Shown piece by piece: positions 1 to 8,564 of a stretch of DNA of 64,000 nucleotides. The notes beneath the pieces are model-generated. The model ran no database searches, was not told the DNA's origin, and saw only the letters and a list, made by a program, of their open reading frames with translations. The position numbers and the translations under genes were made by a program. The stretch is taken from contig CALAUA010000025.1 of assembly GCA_937891975.1 (NCBI GenBank), forward strand, positions 1-64,000, written 5' to 3'. This DNA is from an uncultured Bacteroidales bacterium (GTDB lineage: Bacteria; Bacteroidota; Bacteroidia; Bacteroidales; Paludibacteraceae). The number at the start of each line of letters is the position of its first letter. Positions within the stretch are counted from its first letter, which is position 1.

Positions 1-119
1 AACCGCTGTTTGAGAAACAATTCAAACATCCCAAACAAGGAGAAAAACACTATGCCACATTGCGAGGATTTGTGATTGCGCAGATTCATCAACAGCTGAA
101 GAGTTTTTTGAGAATGTAG
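1..119 (+). CDS. C-terminal end of an unidentified protein (partial)
   Basis: An open frame enters from the left edge (codons begin at base 3) and ends at the TAG at 117-119, giving 38 residues rich in Lys, Gln and His, ending QQLKSFLRM. It is followed 16 bases later by a strong hairpin, as expected for a real gene end. I do not recognise the family from this tail. The other two frames close early. Confidence 0.5.
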   Translation, partial: PLFEKQFKHPKQGEKHYATLRGFVIAQIHQQLKSFLRM

Positions 120-135
120 AAGAGCTATAATACAA

Positions 136-155
136 GCCCCCCTATATAGGGGGGC
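136..155 (+). terminator. Hairpin terminator after the first partial gene
   Basis: A perfect 20-bp palindrome made of a GCCCCCC arm, a TATATA centre and a GGGGGGC arm lies 16 bases past the stop codon. The run after it is A-rich rather than a clean T tract, so it may work in either direction. Confidence 0.6.
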
Positions 156-232
156 GAAAAGTATTATAATAAGCTCATTCCTACATCTCAAACTTTTATT
201 TTTTTAGCCCTAAATATAGGCATTTTTTGTAG

Positions 233-371
233 TACCTTCGAGGGCACCGACCTCGCTCCATGAAAGGGCTCGCCCACCTCGAAAGTACGTTCACCTATAC
301 ACTCTCTTGTGAGTAAACTCCCAGCGAGCGCATAGGTAATACCTCAATTGATAGATAAAATCTATCTTTTT
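233..371 (+). ncRNA. Candidate small structured RNA or structured spacer upstream of atpE
   Basis: This gene-free stretch has an 11-base inverted pair (233-243 with 277-287, one G-U pair), a second pair ACCTAT/ATAGGT around 293-337, and ends in a terminator-like hairpin. A promoter-like segment identical over 19 bases to the atpE promoter region lies at 220-238, but its upstream box is poor and its -7 box reads TACCTTCG rather than TAnnTTTG. It could be a small RNA, a leader, or a repeat relic. No match to a known RNA family is claimed. Confidence 0.25.
350..371 (+). terminator. Terminator-like hairpin
   Basis: GATAGAT and ATCTATC form a 7-bp stem with an AAA loop, followed directly by TTTTT. 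It lies before the atpE promoter and would end any transcript coming from the left. Confidence 0.5.
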
Positions 372-391
372 CCAAAAAAAGTGCTCGTAAA

Positions 392-423
392 TTTGCGTAT
401 GTGCATTTTTTGTAGTACCTTTG
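392..423 (+). promoter_or_regulatory. Bacteroidetes-type promoter of the V-ATPase operon
   Basis: TTTG at 392-395 and TACCTTTG at 416-423 are separated by 20 bases, matching the -33/-7 consensus of Bacteroidetes. Transcription should start near 430, about 75 bases before the atpE start codon. Confidence 0.75.
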
Positions 424-503
424 TACGAAATTTGGGGTTTTATGGACAAATGCCCCGAGAAATGGCAAAAAAACGAGAAAATAATTAATAAAAAATATAC
501 AAA

Positions 504-1088
504 ATGAATCTATCAGAATTGACCAACAAAATCTACGCGGAAGGCGTGGAGAAAGGTAATGCCGAGGCGGCTGCTATCGTGAAGAAAGCACAAGATGAAG
601 CTGCTGCTATCGTGGCTAAAGCCGAGAAAGAGGCAGCTGAGAAATTGGCTGCTGCAGAAGCAAAATTGGCAGAGATGGACAAGAACACTCGTGCCGAGTT
701 GAAACTCTTTGCTGAGCAAAGCGTAAGTGCGCTCAAGACTGAGGTGACTAACCTGCTGACTGAGCAAGTGGCTGCTGACAGCGTGAAAGCTGCTACCGCT
801 GACGCTAAGTTCATGCAAGGCGTAATCGCTAAACTCGCTGAGCAAATGGCGAAAGACGGCAACGTGACCATTGAGGCAAAAGATGCAGAGGCATTGAAGA
901 AATACTTTGCTGCTAACGCAAAAGGTTTGCTCGAAAAAGGCGTGAAGATTAACGAAGTGAAAGGCATCAAGACCGATTTCGCTATCGTACCAGAGAAAGG
1001 TGGCTACAAGTTGAACTTCGGCGAGAAGGAGTTTGTAGAGTACTTCAAAGAGTTCTTGCGTCCACAGTTAATTGATTTGCTGTTCTAA
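504..1088 (+). CDS. atpE: V-type ATP synthase subunit E
   Basis: This is the peripheral-stalk subunit E of the V-type (archaeal-like) ATPase, a cytoplasmic protein tying the catalytic head to the membrane part. The 194-aa product has the expected long Ala/Lys/Glu-rich amphipathic helix at about residues 10-75 (likely coiled coil), then a compact C-terminal domain. It is the first gene of the operon; its start lies about 80 bases after the promoter. The stop overlaps the next start by one base (TAATG at 1086-1090), implying coupled translation. Identification rests on composition, length and gene order. Confidence 0.85.
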   Translation: MNLSELTNKIYAEGVEKGNAEAAAIVKKAQDEAAAIVAKAEKEAAEKLAAAEAKLAEMDKNTRAELKLFAEQSVSALKTEVTNLLTEQVAADSVKAATADAKFMQGVIAKLAEQMAKDGNVTIEAKDAEALKKYFAANAKGLLEKGVKINEVKGIKTDFAIVPEKGGYKLNFGEKEFVEYFKEFLRPQLIDLLF

Positions 1089-1807
1089 TGGGATACGAAT
1101 GTTTATTAGCTGGTTTGCCTGACTTGAAAGCAGGGGGAGAAGCACCGATGAGTATCGATGCTCTGCTGGAGCTTTTTGGTGAGACACTCACCGAGAAGGA
1201 CCTCGCGCTGCTTTCCGTATTGCGTATGCCATCTGATGCGCAGGAAGTGCTGGATAAGATTGCCGAGTATGACGAGACAATCTTGAATCAGCCAACATGG
1301 TGGGAAGACGCACGCGAAGTGCTGTCAGAAACCGACTTGCGTACACAGGTGCTGTACGAAATGGGTCTTACAAGCAAAAACGCGTTCGTTCGCAAATGGT
1401 TTGCCTTCAACCAAGACATGAACAATGTGTTGGCAGCTACTATTTGTCGTCGTCACGGTTTTGATGTGCGTAAGGCAATCGTTGGGCATAACCCTGTGGC
1501 AGAGATCTTGCGTAAAGACTTACCACAAAAGGATTTTGGCTTGGCAGGCGTGATGGATAATCTGTCGGAAGTGATGGCGCTCGTGGAGATTGATAACCTC
1601 ATGGAGCGTGAGAAACAGATGGACGCCATCCGCTTTGCATGGTTGGAAGAGAAGACACTGTTCGTGAACTTCTCCATTGAGAATGTATTGGCTTACTACT
1701 TGCAAGCAGAGATGCTGAATCGTTGGGCAGTATTGACCGTAGAACAAGGCGAGAAGGTCTTTAGAGAGTTGGTGAGTGATATGAAAAAAGGAATCAATCT
1801 CGCGTAA
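1088..1807 (+). CDS. DUF2764 family protein of the V-ATPase operon
   Basis: A 239-aa protein beginning MGYECLLAGLPDLKAG, the typical opening of the DUF2764 family, which in Bacteroidetes sits between the E and A subunits of the V-ATPase. The family's function is not established to my knowledge; a stalk or assembly role in place of the missing subunit C is an inference from position and helical content. It has no signal peptide or membrane segment. It is translationally coupled to atpE. The gap to atpA is unusually long because a repeat-flanked gene lies there. Confidence 0.75.
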   Translation: MGYECLLAGLPDLKAGGEAPMSIDALLELFGETLTEKDLALLSVLRMPSDAQEVLDKIAEYDETILNQPTWWEDAREVLSETDLRTQVLYEMGLTSKNAFVRKWFAFNQDMNNVLAATICRRHGFDVRKAIVGHNPVAEILRKDLPQKDFGLAGVMDNLSEVMALVEIDNLMEREKQMDAIRFAWLEEKTLFVNFSIENVLAYYLQAEMLNRWAVLTVEQGEKVFRELVSDMKKGINLA

Positions 1808-1814
1808 AACGAGA

Positions 1815-1903
1815 GATGAAGAGTTAGCATCGCAAGCTTCGCTGAAAGATTGGCTACGCTGAATAGTTAGCCCTTTAGGCTGAAACCCATTGCTTGCAAT
1901 GAA
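1815..1903. repeat. Short palindrome-rich spacer
   Basis: Between DUF2764 and the inserted gene are several small units of the form tTAGC..GCTgAA (for example around 1826-1845, 1850-1862 and 1867-1883). They resemble units in the arrays at 16.4 and 20.0 kb. No gene is seen. Confidence 0.4.
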
Positions 1904-1905
1904 TA

Positions 1906-1950
1906 TTCACGAAGTAACCCTTCACGAAGTAACTATCACGAAGTTAAAAA
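1906..1950. repeat. Three 15-bp direct repeats, left flank
   Basis: Units at 1906-1920, 1921-1935 and 1936-1950 share the core TCACGAAGT(T)AA. The same 15-bp unit occurs three times on the other side of the enclosed gene. Confidence 0.8.
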
Positions 1951-1952
1951 GC

Positions 1953-2312
1953 ATGGTTTATAATTTTGAGGAGTTGGTAATTTGGCAAATAGCTCGAGAT
2001 TTGACTCAGGAGATTTATTCTTCGTTGTCTGAAGTTAAAGATTTTGGCTTTCGAGATCAAATTCAAAGGGCATCCATATCTATTATGAATAATATAGCCG
2101 AAGGGTTTCAACGCCACAAAAATACAAAAGACAACAAAACTTTTACGCTCTATTTAAATTATGCGTACGGTTCTTGTGGTGAAGTTAAAAGTATGCTTTA
2201 TATTGCAGAGTATTTGAAATATATTGATGAAGATATATGTAAAAAACTACGCAATGTTTGTGTGGATTTAGACTATAAAATAGGAGCATTGATAAAATCT
2301 CTTAACCAATAA
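1953..2312 (+). CDS. Four-helix-bundle protein (S23/IVP-like)
   Basis: A 119-aa helical protein starting MVYNFEELVIWQIARDL. It has the family signatures F.eL..Wq.Ar.L near the N-terminus and the central run QIQRASISIMNNIAEGFQR. The family was first seen encoded in intervening sequences of 23S rRNA genes and is common as free genes in Bacteroidetes; its role is unknown. I chose ATG 1953; the open frame upstream to TTG 1890 is repeat sequence. It is more AT-rich than the ATPase genes and is bracketed by 15-bp repeats, suggesting an insertion into the operon. It is probably co-transcribed with atpA. Confidence 0.85.
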   Translation: MVYNFEELVIWQIARDLTQEIYSSLSEVKDFGFRDQIQRASISIMNNIAEGFQRHKNTKDNKTFTLYLNYAYGSCGEVKSMLYIAEYLKYIDEDICKKLRNVCVDLDYKIGALIKSLNQ

Positions 2313-2315
2313 CCT

Positions 2316-2360
2316 ACCACAAAGTAACTCTTCACGAAGTAACTCTTCACAAAGTAACCA
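2316..2360. repeat. Three 15-bp direct repeats, right flank
   Basis: Units at 2316-2330, 2331-2345 and 2346-2360 carry CAC(A/G)AAGTAAC. They mirror the left-flank array in number, length and orientation. Confidence 0.8.
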
Positions 2361-2412
2361 TCATGAATGGTTTTACGAACAAAGTGAGAAAAAACATGAA
2401 TTAATAAAAGAT

Positions 2413-4170
2413 ATGACAACAGGAAAAGTAAAAGGTATCATCGCCAACCTAGTGACTGTGGTGGTAGATGGACCTGTATCACAAAACGAAATCTGCTACA
2501 TCAAGCTCGGTGAGACCCGATTGATGGCAGAGGTCATTAAGGTGATTGGCGACAATGTCTATGTACAGGTGTTTGAGAGCACCCGTGGATTGAAAGTCGG
2601 CAATACCGTAGAGTTTACAGGACACATGCTGGAGGTAACCCTCGGTCCTGGTCTTTTGAGCCGTAACTACGATGGTCTGCAAAATGACCTCGATAAGTTG
2701 ACTGGCGTTTTCCTCCAACGTGGTGAGTACAACTTCCCACTCGATGAGGAAAAACTATGGAAGTTCGAGCCACTCGCTAAAGTGGGCGACAAAGTGGAAG
2801 CTGCTGCATGGTTGGGTGAGGTAGATGAGAACTACCAACCACACAAGATCATGGTGCCATTTGTATTCGAAGGCACATACACCGTGAAGAGCATCGTGGC
2901 TGCTGGTGAGTACAAGATTCACGACACCATCGCTGTCTTGACCGACGCTGAAGGCAATGACCACAATGTGACCATGGTACAGAAATGGCCAGTAAAGAAG
3001 CCAGTTCTTGCGTACAAGAGCAAACCACGTCCATTCAAGTTGCTTGAGACAGGTGTGCGTACTATCGACACCGCTAACCCAATCTGCGAGGGCGGTACAG
3101 GATTTATCCCTGGTCCTTTCGGTACTGGTAAAACCGTGCTCCAACACGCTATCTCTAAGCAAGCTGAGGCAGACATCGTGATCATCGCTGCCTGCGGTGA
3201 GCGTGCAAACGAGGTGGTGGAGACATTTACTGAGTTCCCAGAATTGGAAGATCCACACACAGGTCGTAAATTGATGGAGCGTACCATCATCATCGCCAAC
3301 ACATCTAACATGCCTGTAGCATCTCGTGAGGCATCTGTATATACCTCTATGGCTATTGCAGAGTACTACCGTTCGATGGGCTTGCGCGTGTTGTTGATGG
3401 CTGACTCTACTTCTCGTTGGGCACAAGCGTTGCGTGAGATGTCTAACCGTTTGGAGGAGTTGCCAGGTCAAGATGCGTTCCCAATGGACTTGTCGGCTAT
3501 CATCGGTGCGTTCTATGCGCGCGCAGGTTATGTGTACCTTAATAACGGTAAGACAGGTTCTGTAACCTTCTTGGGTACTGTATCACCTGCCGGTGGTAAC
3601 TTGAAGGAGCCTGTGACTGAGGGTACCAAGAAAGTAGCACGCTGCTTCTACGCACTGGAGCAAGCACGTGCTGACCGCAAGCGTTACCCTGCTGTGAACC
3701 CAATTGACTCTTATTCTAAATATATTGAGTATCCTGAGTTTGAGGAGTATATCGCTGGTATCATCGACGATAAGTGGCTCGGCAAAGTGAACGATATGAA
3801 GACCTACTTGCAACGCGGTAAGGAGATTCAAGAGCAAATCAACATCTTGGGTGACGACGGTGTGCCAGTAGATTATCATGAGGAGTTCTGGAAATCAGAG
3901 GTAATCGACTTTGTGGTACTGCAACAAGATGCGTTCGACAAGATCGATGCTGTGTGCCCATTGGAGCGTCAACAATACATCCTCAACCTCGTGATGGATA
4001 TCTGCAAGCACGACTACAACTTCACCAACTTCCTTGACGTAAGCGAATACTTCAAGCGCGTGATTAACCTCTGCAAGCAGATGAACTATAGCGAGTTCAA
4101 GAGCGAAGAATTTAATAAGTATCAACAACAACTCAACGACTTGCTCGCTGAGCGTCAAATAAAAGCATAA
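2413..4170 (+). CDS. atpA: V-type ATP synthase catalytic subunit A
   Basis: This is the nucleotide-hydrolysing (or synthesising) subunit of the V1/A1 head. The 585-aa protein has the N-terminal beta-barrel, the bulge domain, a P-loop GPFGTGKT at residues 234-241, and the Walker B/arginine region further on (MADSTSRWAQALRE). The length is that of bacterial A subunits. It starts 52 bases past the right repeat array and lies 5 bases before atpB, so the two are surely co-transcribed. Confidence 0.95.
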   Translation: MTTGKVKGIIANLVTVVVDGPVSQNEICYIKLGETRLMAEVIKVIGDNVYVQVFESTRGLKVGNTVEFTGHMLEVTLGPGLLSRNYDGLQNDLDKLTGVFLQRGEYNFPLDEEKLWKFEPLAKVGDKVEAAAWLGEVDENYQPHKIMVPFVFEGTYTVKSIVAAGEYKIHDTIAVLTDAEGNDHNVTMVQKWPVKKPVLAYKSKPRPFKLLETGVRTIDTANPICEGGTGFIPGPFGTGKTVLQHAISKQAEADIVIIAACGERANEVVETFTEFPELEDPHTGRKLMERTIIIANTSNMPVASREASVYTSMAIAEYYRSMGLRVLLMADSTSRWAQALREMSNRLEELPGQDAFPMDLSAIIGAFYARAGYVYLNNGKTGSVTFLGTVSPAGGNLKEPVTEGTKKVARCFYALEQARADRKRYPAVNPIDSYSKYIEYPEFEEYIAGIIDDKWLGKVNDMKTYLQRGKEIQEQINILGDDGVPVDYHEEFWKSEVIDFVVLQQDAFDKIDAVCPLERQQYILNLVMDICKHDYNFTNFLDVSEYFKRVINLCKQMNYSEFKSEEFNKYQQQLNDLLAERQIKA

Positions 4171-4175
4171 CGACT

Positions 4176-5504
4176 ATGGCAAAAGCATTTCAAAAGATTT
4201 ATACTCAAATCACGGCTATCACCAAAGCAACTTGCTCGCTGAAAGCCGAAGGAGTAGGTAACGATGAGCTCGCTACCGTGAATGGTAAGTTGGCACAGGT
4301 CGTTAAGATTATGGGCGACGATGTGACATTGCAGGTGTTTGAGGGTACAGAGGGTATCCCAACCAATGCAGAAGTAGTGTTCCTCGGTAAAGCTCCATCA
4401 CTGAAGGTGAGCGAGCAATTGGCAGGTCGCTTCTTCAACGCCTACGGTGATCCAATCGATGGCGGACCTGCTATCGAGGGTACAGAGGTGGAGATTGGTG
4501 GTCCAAGTGTGAACCCAGTTCGCCGTAAACAACCATCTGAGCTCATCGCTACTGGTATCGCAGGTATCGACTTGAACAACACTTTGGTGTCTGGACAAAA
4601 GATTCCATTCTTTGCAGACCCAGACCAACCATACAACCAAGTGATGGCAAATGTGGCTCTGCGTGCAGAGGCAGATAAGATTATCTTGGGTGGTATGGGA
4701 TTGACCAACGACGACTATTTGTACTTCAAAAACGTGTTCTCTAACGCGGGTGTATTGGACCGCATCGTGTCTTTCGTTAACACCACCGAGAACCCACCAG
4801 TAGAGCGTTTGTTGATTCCAGATATGGCATTGTGCGCAGCTGAGTACTTCGCTGTACAAAAGCATGAGAAAGTGTTGGTGCTCTTGACCGATATGACCTT
4901 GTACGCCGATGCATTGGCAATCGTAAGTAACCGTATGGATCAGATTCCATCAAAGGACTCTATGCCAGGTTCACTCTATTCTGACCTTGCAAAGATCTAC
5001 GAGAAAGCCGTACAATTCCCAGAGGAAGCAGGTGGTGGCTCCATCACCATTATCGCTGTGACCACCTTGTCTGGTGGCGATATTACCCACGCTATTCCAG
5101 ATAACACGGGTTATATCACCGAGGGTCAGTTGTACTTGCGCCGTGATAGTGATATCGGTAAGGTAATCGTTGACCCATTCCGTTCACTCTCTCGTTTGAA
5201 ACAGTTGGTTGCAGGTAAGAAGACGCGCGAAGATCACCCACAAGTGATGAACGCTGCTGTTCGCCTCTATGCTGATGCTGCAAACGCAAAAACCAAGCAA
5301 GAGAACGGTTTCGACCTTACCAATTACGACGAGCGTTGCCTTGAGTTTGCAAAGGACTACTCCAGCCAAATTTTGGCTATTGATGTGAATATCAACACCA
5401 CTCAGATGTTGGATGTAGCTTGGACTTTGTTTGCTAAGTACTTCAAACCAGAAGAAGCAAACATCAAGCAAGCATTGGTGGATAAATATTGGCCAAAAGC
5501 ATAA
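4176..5504 (+). CDS. atpB: V-type ATP synthase regulatory subunit B
   Basis: This is the non-catalytic nucleotide-binding subunit that alternates with A in the V1/A1 hexamer. The 442-aa protein lacks a P-loop, as expected, but keeps the family core (SGQKIPFFADPDQPYN, then DMTLYADAL and SRLKQLVAGKKTREDHP near the C-terminus). The downstream gene is a secreted protein starting only 21 bases later, which interrupts the ATPase order. Confidence 0.95.
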   Translation: MAKAFQKIYTQITAITKATCSLKAEGVGNDELATVNGKLAQVVKIMGDDVTLQVFEGTEGIPTNAEVVFLGKAPSLKVSEQLAGRFFNAYGDPIDGGPAIEGTEVEIGGPSVNPVRRKQPSELIATGIAGIDLNNTLVSGQKIPFFADPDQPYNQVMANVALRAEADKIILGGMGLTNDDYLYFKNVFSNAGVLDRIVSFVNTTENPPVERLLIPDMALCAAEYFAVQKHEKVLVLLTDMTLYADALAIVSNRMDQIPSKDSMPGSLYSDLAKIYEKAVQFPEEAGGGSITIIAVTTLSGGDITHAIPDNTGYITEGQLYLRRDSDIGKVIVDPFRSLSRLKQLVAGKKTREDHPQVMNAAVRLYADAANAKTKQENGFDLTNYDERCLEFAKDYSSQILAIDVNINTTQMLDVAWTLFAKYFKPEEANIKQALVDKYWPKA

Positions 5505-5525
5505 TTCGTAATTGGTGATAGAAAG

Positions 5526-7856
5526 ATGAAACGCCTCTTATCATTAATCGCTATTGTACTATTCTGCGGTATCATAAGTGCCGCAGAGTGGTCGTTTGGT
5601 GGTGGCTATATTTACTTTGACAACTCCAAAACCAAATGGCAAGATGAGTGCATCATGCTTATTATTGGTAAATCATCGTGGTCGGGTGTCTATGAGATGA
5701 TGCTATACAACGATTCTACCTATTATTGTGCTTTGCCAGAGTCGGGCTGGGGAGATGCGGAGTATATGGCTGTCATTGGCGGTTCTTCTCTTTGGACCAA
5801 AGGCGGGTGGGGAAGTAGCAATCTGACGAACGCTACTCACTACTCAGCACCTTATACCGCAGGACTGAAATCGACTGCAGGACAAGGGTTTAGTTTTACT
5901 CCTCAATCCACGAATAACGGATGTACATTGACTCTCACATATTTGGGTGAAGGTTATCAGGGACTCTCGTTTGAGACAATAGACAAGAACAATTGTTATC
6001 GCATAGATGAAGCAAAGAATGAGATCACATTCATCTTTTCGACCTCGTCTAAGCGATTCAATATCAGTAAGTCTAATATCAGCAAGGTCTATGTCTATGG
6101 TTCTATCACAGCATGGAACGACAAAGATGAAGACTATCGCTTGAATGGATACTCTGCTGATGGTTGCTTCTATCGTACATTCCCATTATCTGCTATTGAG
6201 CGTGTGGGCAATAGTGGGCAACCCGAATTCTTGTTCCATGTCTATGAAACCAATGGCTCGAACTACACCGTAAAGAGTAATCCTAATTGGGAAGGTGGAA
6301 TAGACAAACGCTTGATTTTTGTCAATAGTGGCGAGAATATGATGGTGGCACTGCCTGGTGATGACTTGGACGAACTGTATGCTCGTTGTCAAGAAGCAAA
6401 AGAGGTACATAAGTTGTCACAGTTTGACTTGACGGAAGTATCTGAGCAATTGCGCATTAGTAATTTCCGTCGTGTACCCGGTACGCGTCAGCTATATCGC
6501 AGCTATCACCCCTACGACCCTTCGCGTCCGCAATACGACACCGAGGAGCGAAGATTGTATTATGTAGCAAAAAATGCTGAAAGAGCAGGCATACGCACCG
6601 ACTTGGCGTTGTCAGGCAATGAAAGCAGCAGGGTAGGCAAAACCTATTCTTGTGGTGGTAAAACATACACTATTGCTATTCCAACATATTATCAAAGTAT
6701 TGTTGACAACAACAATGTGTTGTATGTGGGTGAAAAAAATGGCAAGACACCAAGTTATAATAGTGCAGTCTTTGAGAGCGATAGCAAGCAGTATGCAGAA
6801 TGGATGAAGGAACTGGTAGAGTATGTGAATGATGATGCTCATACAGGACCTTTTCAAATACACTGCGCATTGGGTTCTGATCGTACAGGTTCTTTCTCCG
6901 CCATGATTGCCGCGTTGTGCGGTGCGTCATGGGAAGAGATTGCACGCGACTACGAAGCTACATCCAACTTGAAGGTGCAAGAATATCGCCATCGCAATTG
7001 CATACGCTATTGTATTCGTCATTTGGCAGGAGTTGATCCCGCTACTGACCCGTCGTTCGGAGAAGCCGTGCGTGCGCATTTTGTGGACGGAGGTTATTTG
7101 ACCGAAGAGCAGATAGACAAGATGGTGGCGAAACTGAATAAAACGAATAGTATCACTTATTCAGTAGCAGTACCTGCTGGCACACCTCAATGCTATATTG
7201 CTGCATCGTGGAGCGACTGGCAACCTGTTCGTATGGACAAGGTAGATGATACCCACTATACTCTGACTGTTGAGAATGCGAATGCTTCGCAAGGATATAA
7301 GTACCTCTGTGGTGCAGATTGGCAGTATGAAGAATGTACCGCAAATGGCGCACCGTTATCTGCGAATAGGGTGTATGCAACTGTAGACAATGTGGTAGCA
7401 TGGAAATCTGCCGCCAATAAGGTAAATATGCCTACTTATGCGCCTGTTACTATTCGTGTGTATTCGCCTGCTGGTGCTCCACAAATATGGTGGTGGGGCG
7501 GTGGCGACCGCACTCGTTCGGCAGCCGAAAGTGCATATGTGTGGTCTGCCCGTCCGTTGATGCAACAGACAGAGGAAAAGGATTGGTATGGTATCACTTT
7601 CCCAGAAGTGGATACTGCTGTGGGAGTGAATTACAATATTACTATTCCTGGCAAAGAGAAATCAGACGACTTCATTGCTACAGCCTCAGAATGTCGCACA
7701 GACGACTATTCGCTTATTGCATGTGCTGATGAAACGGCTGTTTCAGAATCTGTCGTATCACCTGTAGTAACGACACGAAAGCAACTGCTAAATGGTCAAT
7801 TACAGATTATTCATAACGGCATTACATACGATGTAATGGGTAATGTTGTGGAATAA
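5526..7856 (+). CDS. Secreted tyrosine-phosphatase-like protein with carbohydrate-binding-like modules
   Basis: The 776-aa protein has a signal peptide (residues 1-19, MKRLLSLIAIVLFCGIISAA). Modules as I read them: beta-rich region about 20-110; a second about 190-285 (VYVYGSITAW); a phosphatase domain about 310-530 with the CX5R signature HCALGSDRTG at 446-455 (Cys447, Arg453); a CBM-like module about 545-640 (YIAASWSDWQPVRM); another about 645-735 (VTIRVYSPAGAPQIWWWG, like starch-binding modules); and a C-terminal tail LLNGQLQIIHNGITYD. The phosphatase call is from the motif; the sugar-binding call is by resemblance. It starts 21 bases after atpB and is probably co-transcribed. The tail resembles that of the LRR protein at 24 kb, suggesting shared export or anchoring. 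Confidence 0.7.
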   Translation: MKRLLSLIAIVLFCGIISAAEWSFGGGYIYFDNSKTKWQDECIMLIIGKSSWSGVYEMMLYNDSTYYCALPESGWGDAEYMAVIGGSSLWTKGGWGSSNLTNATHYSAPYTAGLKSTAGQGFSFTPQSTNNGCTLTLTYLGEGYQGLSFETIDKNNCYRIDEAKNEITFIFSTSSKRFNISKSNISKVYVYGSITAWNDKDEDYRLNGYSADGCFYRTFPLSAIERVGNSGQPEFLFHVYETNGSNYTVKSNPNWEGGIDKRLIFVNSGENMMVALPGDDLDELYARCQEAKEVHKLSQFDLTEVSEQLRISNFRRVPGTRQLYRSYHPYDPSRPQYDTEERRLYYVAKNAERAGIRTDLALSGNESSRVGKTYSCGGKTYTIAIPTYYQSIVDNNNVLYVGEKNGKTPSYNSAVFESDSKQYAEWMKELVEYVNDDAHTGPFQIHCALGSDRTGSFSAMIAALCGASWEEIARDYEATSNLKVQEYRHRNCIRYCIRHLAGVDPATDPSFGEAVRAHFVDGGYLTEEQIDKMVAKLNKTNSITYSVAVPAGTPQCYIAASWSDWQPVRMDKVDDTHYTLTVENANASQGYKYLCGADWQYEECTANGAPLSANRVYATVDNVVAWKSAANKVNMPTYAPVTIRVYSPAGAPQIWWWGGGDRTRSAAESAYVWSARPLMQQTEEKDWYGITFPEVDTAVGVNYNITIPGKEKSDDFIATASECRTDDYSLIACADETAVSESVVSPVVTTRKQLLNGQLQIIHNGITYDVMGNVVE

Positions 7857-7886
7857 TACAATGCAAAGAATAAAATAAAATTATAT

Positions 7887-8564
7887 ATGGCAATTAATTA
7901 TCAGTTTAACAAAACATCGTTGCAGGCACTTGAGAAGGACCTCAAAATGCGCCAACGTACTCTGCCTACGCTTCAGAGCAAAGAGTCGGCTCTTCGACTG
8001 GAAGTGAAGCGTGCAAAGGACGAGATCAAGGCGCTGGATGAGGAGGTGGACCGCCGAATCAAGGACTACGACCAGATGTTGGCTCTATGGGGCGAGTTCG
8101 ACACCTCGCTCATCCATGTGGACGACGTGCGCATGTCTATAAAGAAGATCGCAGGCGTGCGCGTGCCCGTATTGGAAGAGGTGGTGTATTCAACCAAAGA
8201 GTTTAGCATCTTCTCAAGTCCTAAATGGTTTGCAGACGGTTTTAACCAACTCAAAGCCATTGCCGATGTAGGTATTCGTCAGGAGTTTGTGCGCCGTAAG
8301 GTGGAGCTCCTAGACTATGCACGTAAGAAGACCACCCAAAAGGTGAACCTCTTTGAGAAAGTGCAAATACCTGGTTATCAAGACGCTATTCGTAAGATTA
8401 AGCGTTTTATGGAAGATGAAGAGAACCTTAGCAAGTCATCGCAAAAGATTGTAAAATCCAAACGCGAGGCAGAAGCACGTATGGCTGAGGAGCAAGCAAG
8501 AAAGGTGACGGTTGTCCCCGATGAAACGGGGAAAACCCTAGACGGAAAGGGGGCAAATCAATGA
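7887..8564 (+). CDS. atpD: V-type ATP synthase subunit D
   Basis: This is the central rotor-shaft subunit, which turns inside the A3B3 head. The 225-aa product is mostly long helices, with the family N-terminus (LKMRQRTLPTLQSKESALRLE) and a helical C-terminal segment rich in Glu, Lys and Arg. It follows the phosphatase gene by 30 bases and overlaps atpI by four bases (ATGA at 8561-8564), which implies coupling. Confidence 0.9.
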   Translation: MAINYQFNKTSLQALEKDLKMRQRTLPTLQSKESALRLEVKRAKDEIKALDEEVDRRIKDYDQMLALWGEFDTSLIHVDDVRMSIKKIAGVRVPVLEEVVYSTKEFSIFSSPKWFADGFNQLKAIADVGIRQEFVRRKVELLDYARKKTTQKVNLFEKVQIPGYQDAIRKIKRFMEDEENLSKSSQKIVKSKREAEARMAEEQARKVTVVPDETGKTLDGKGANQ

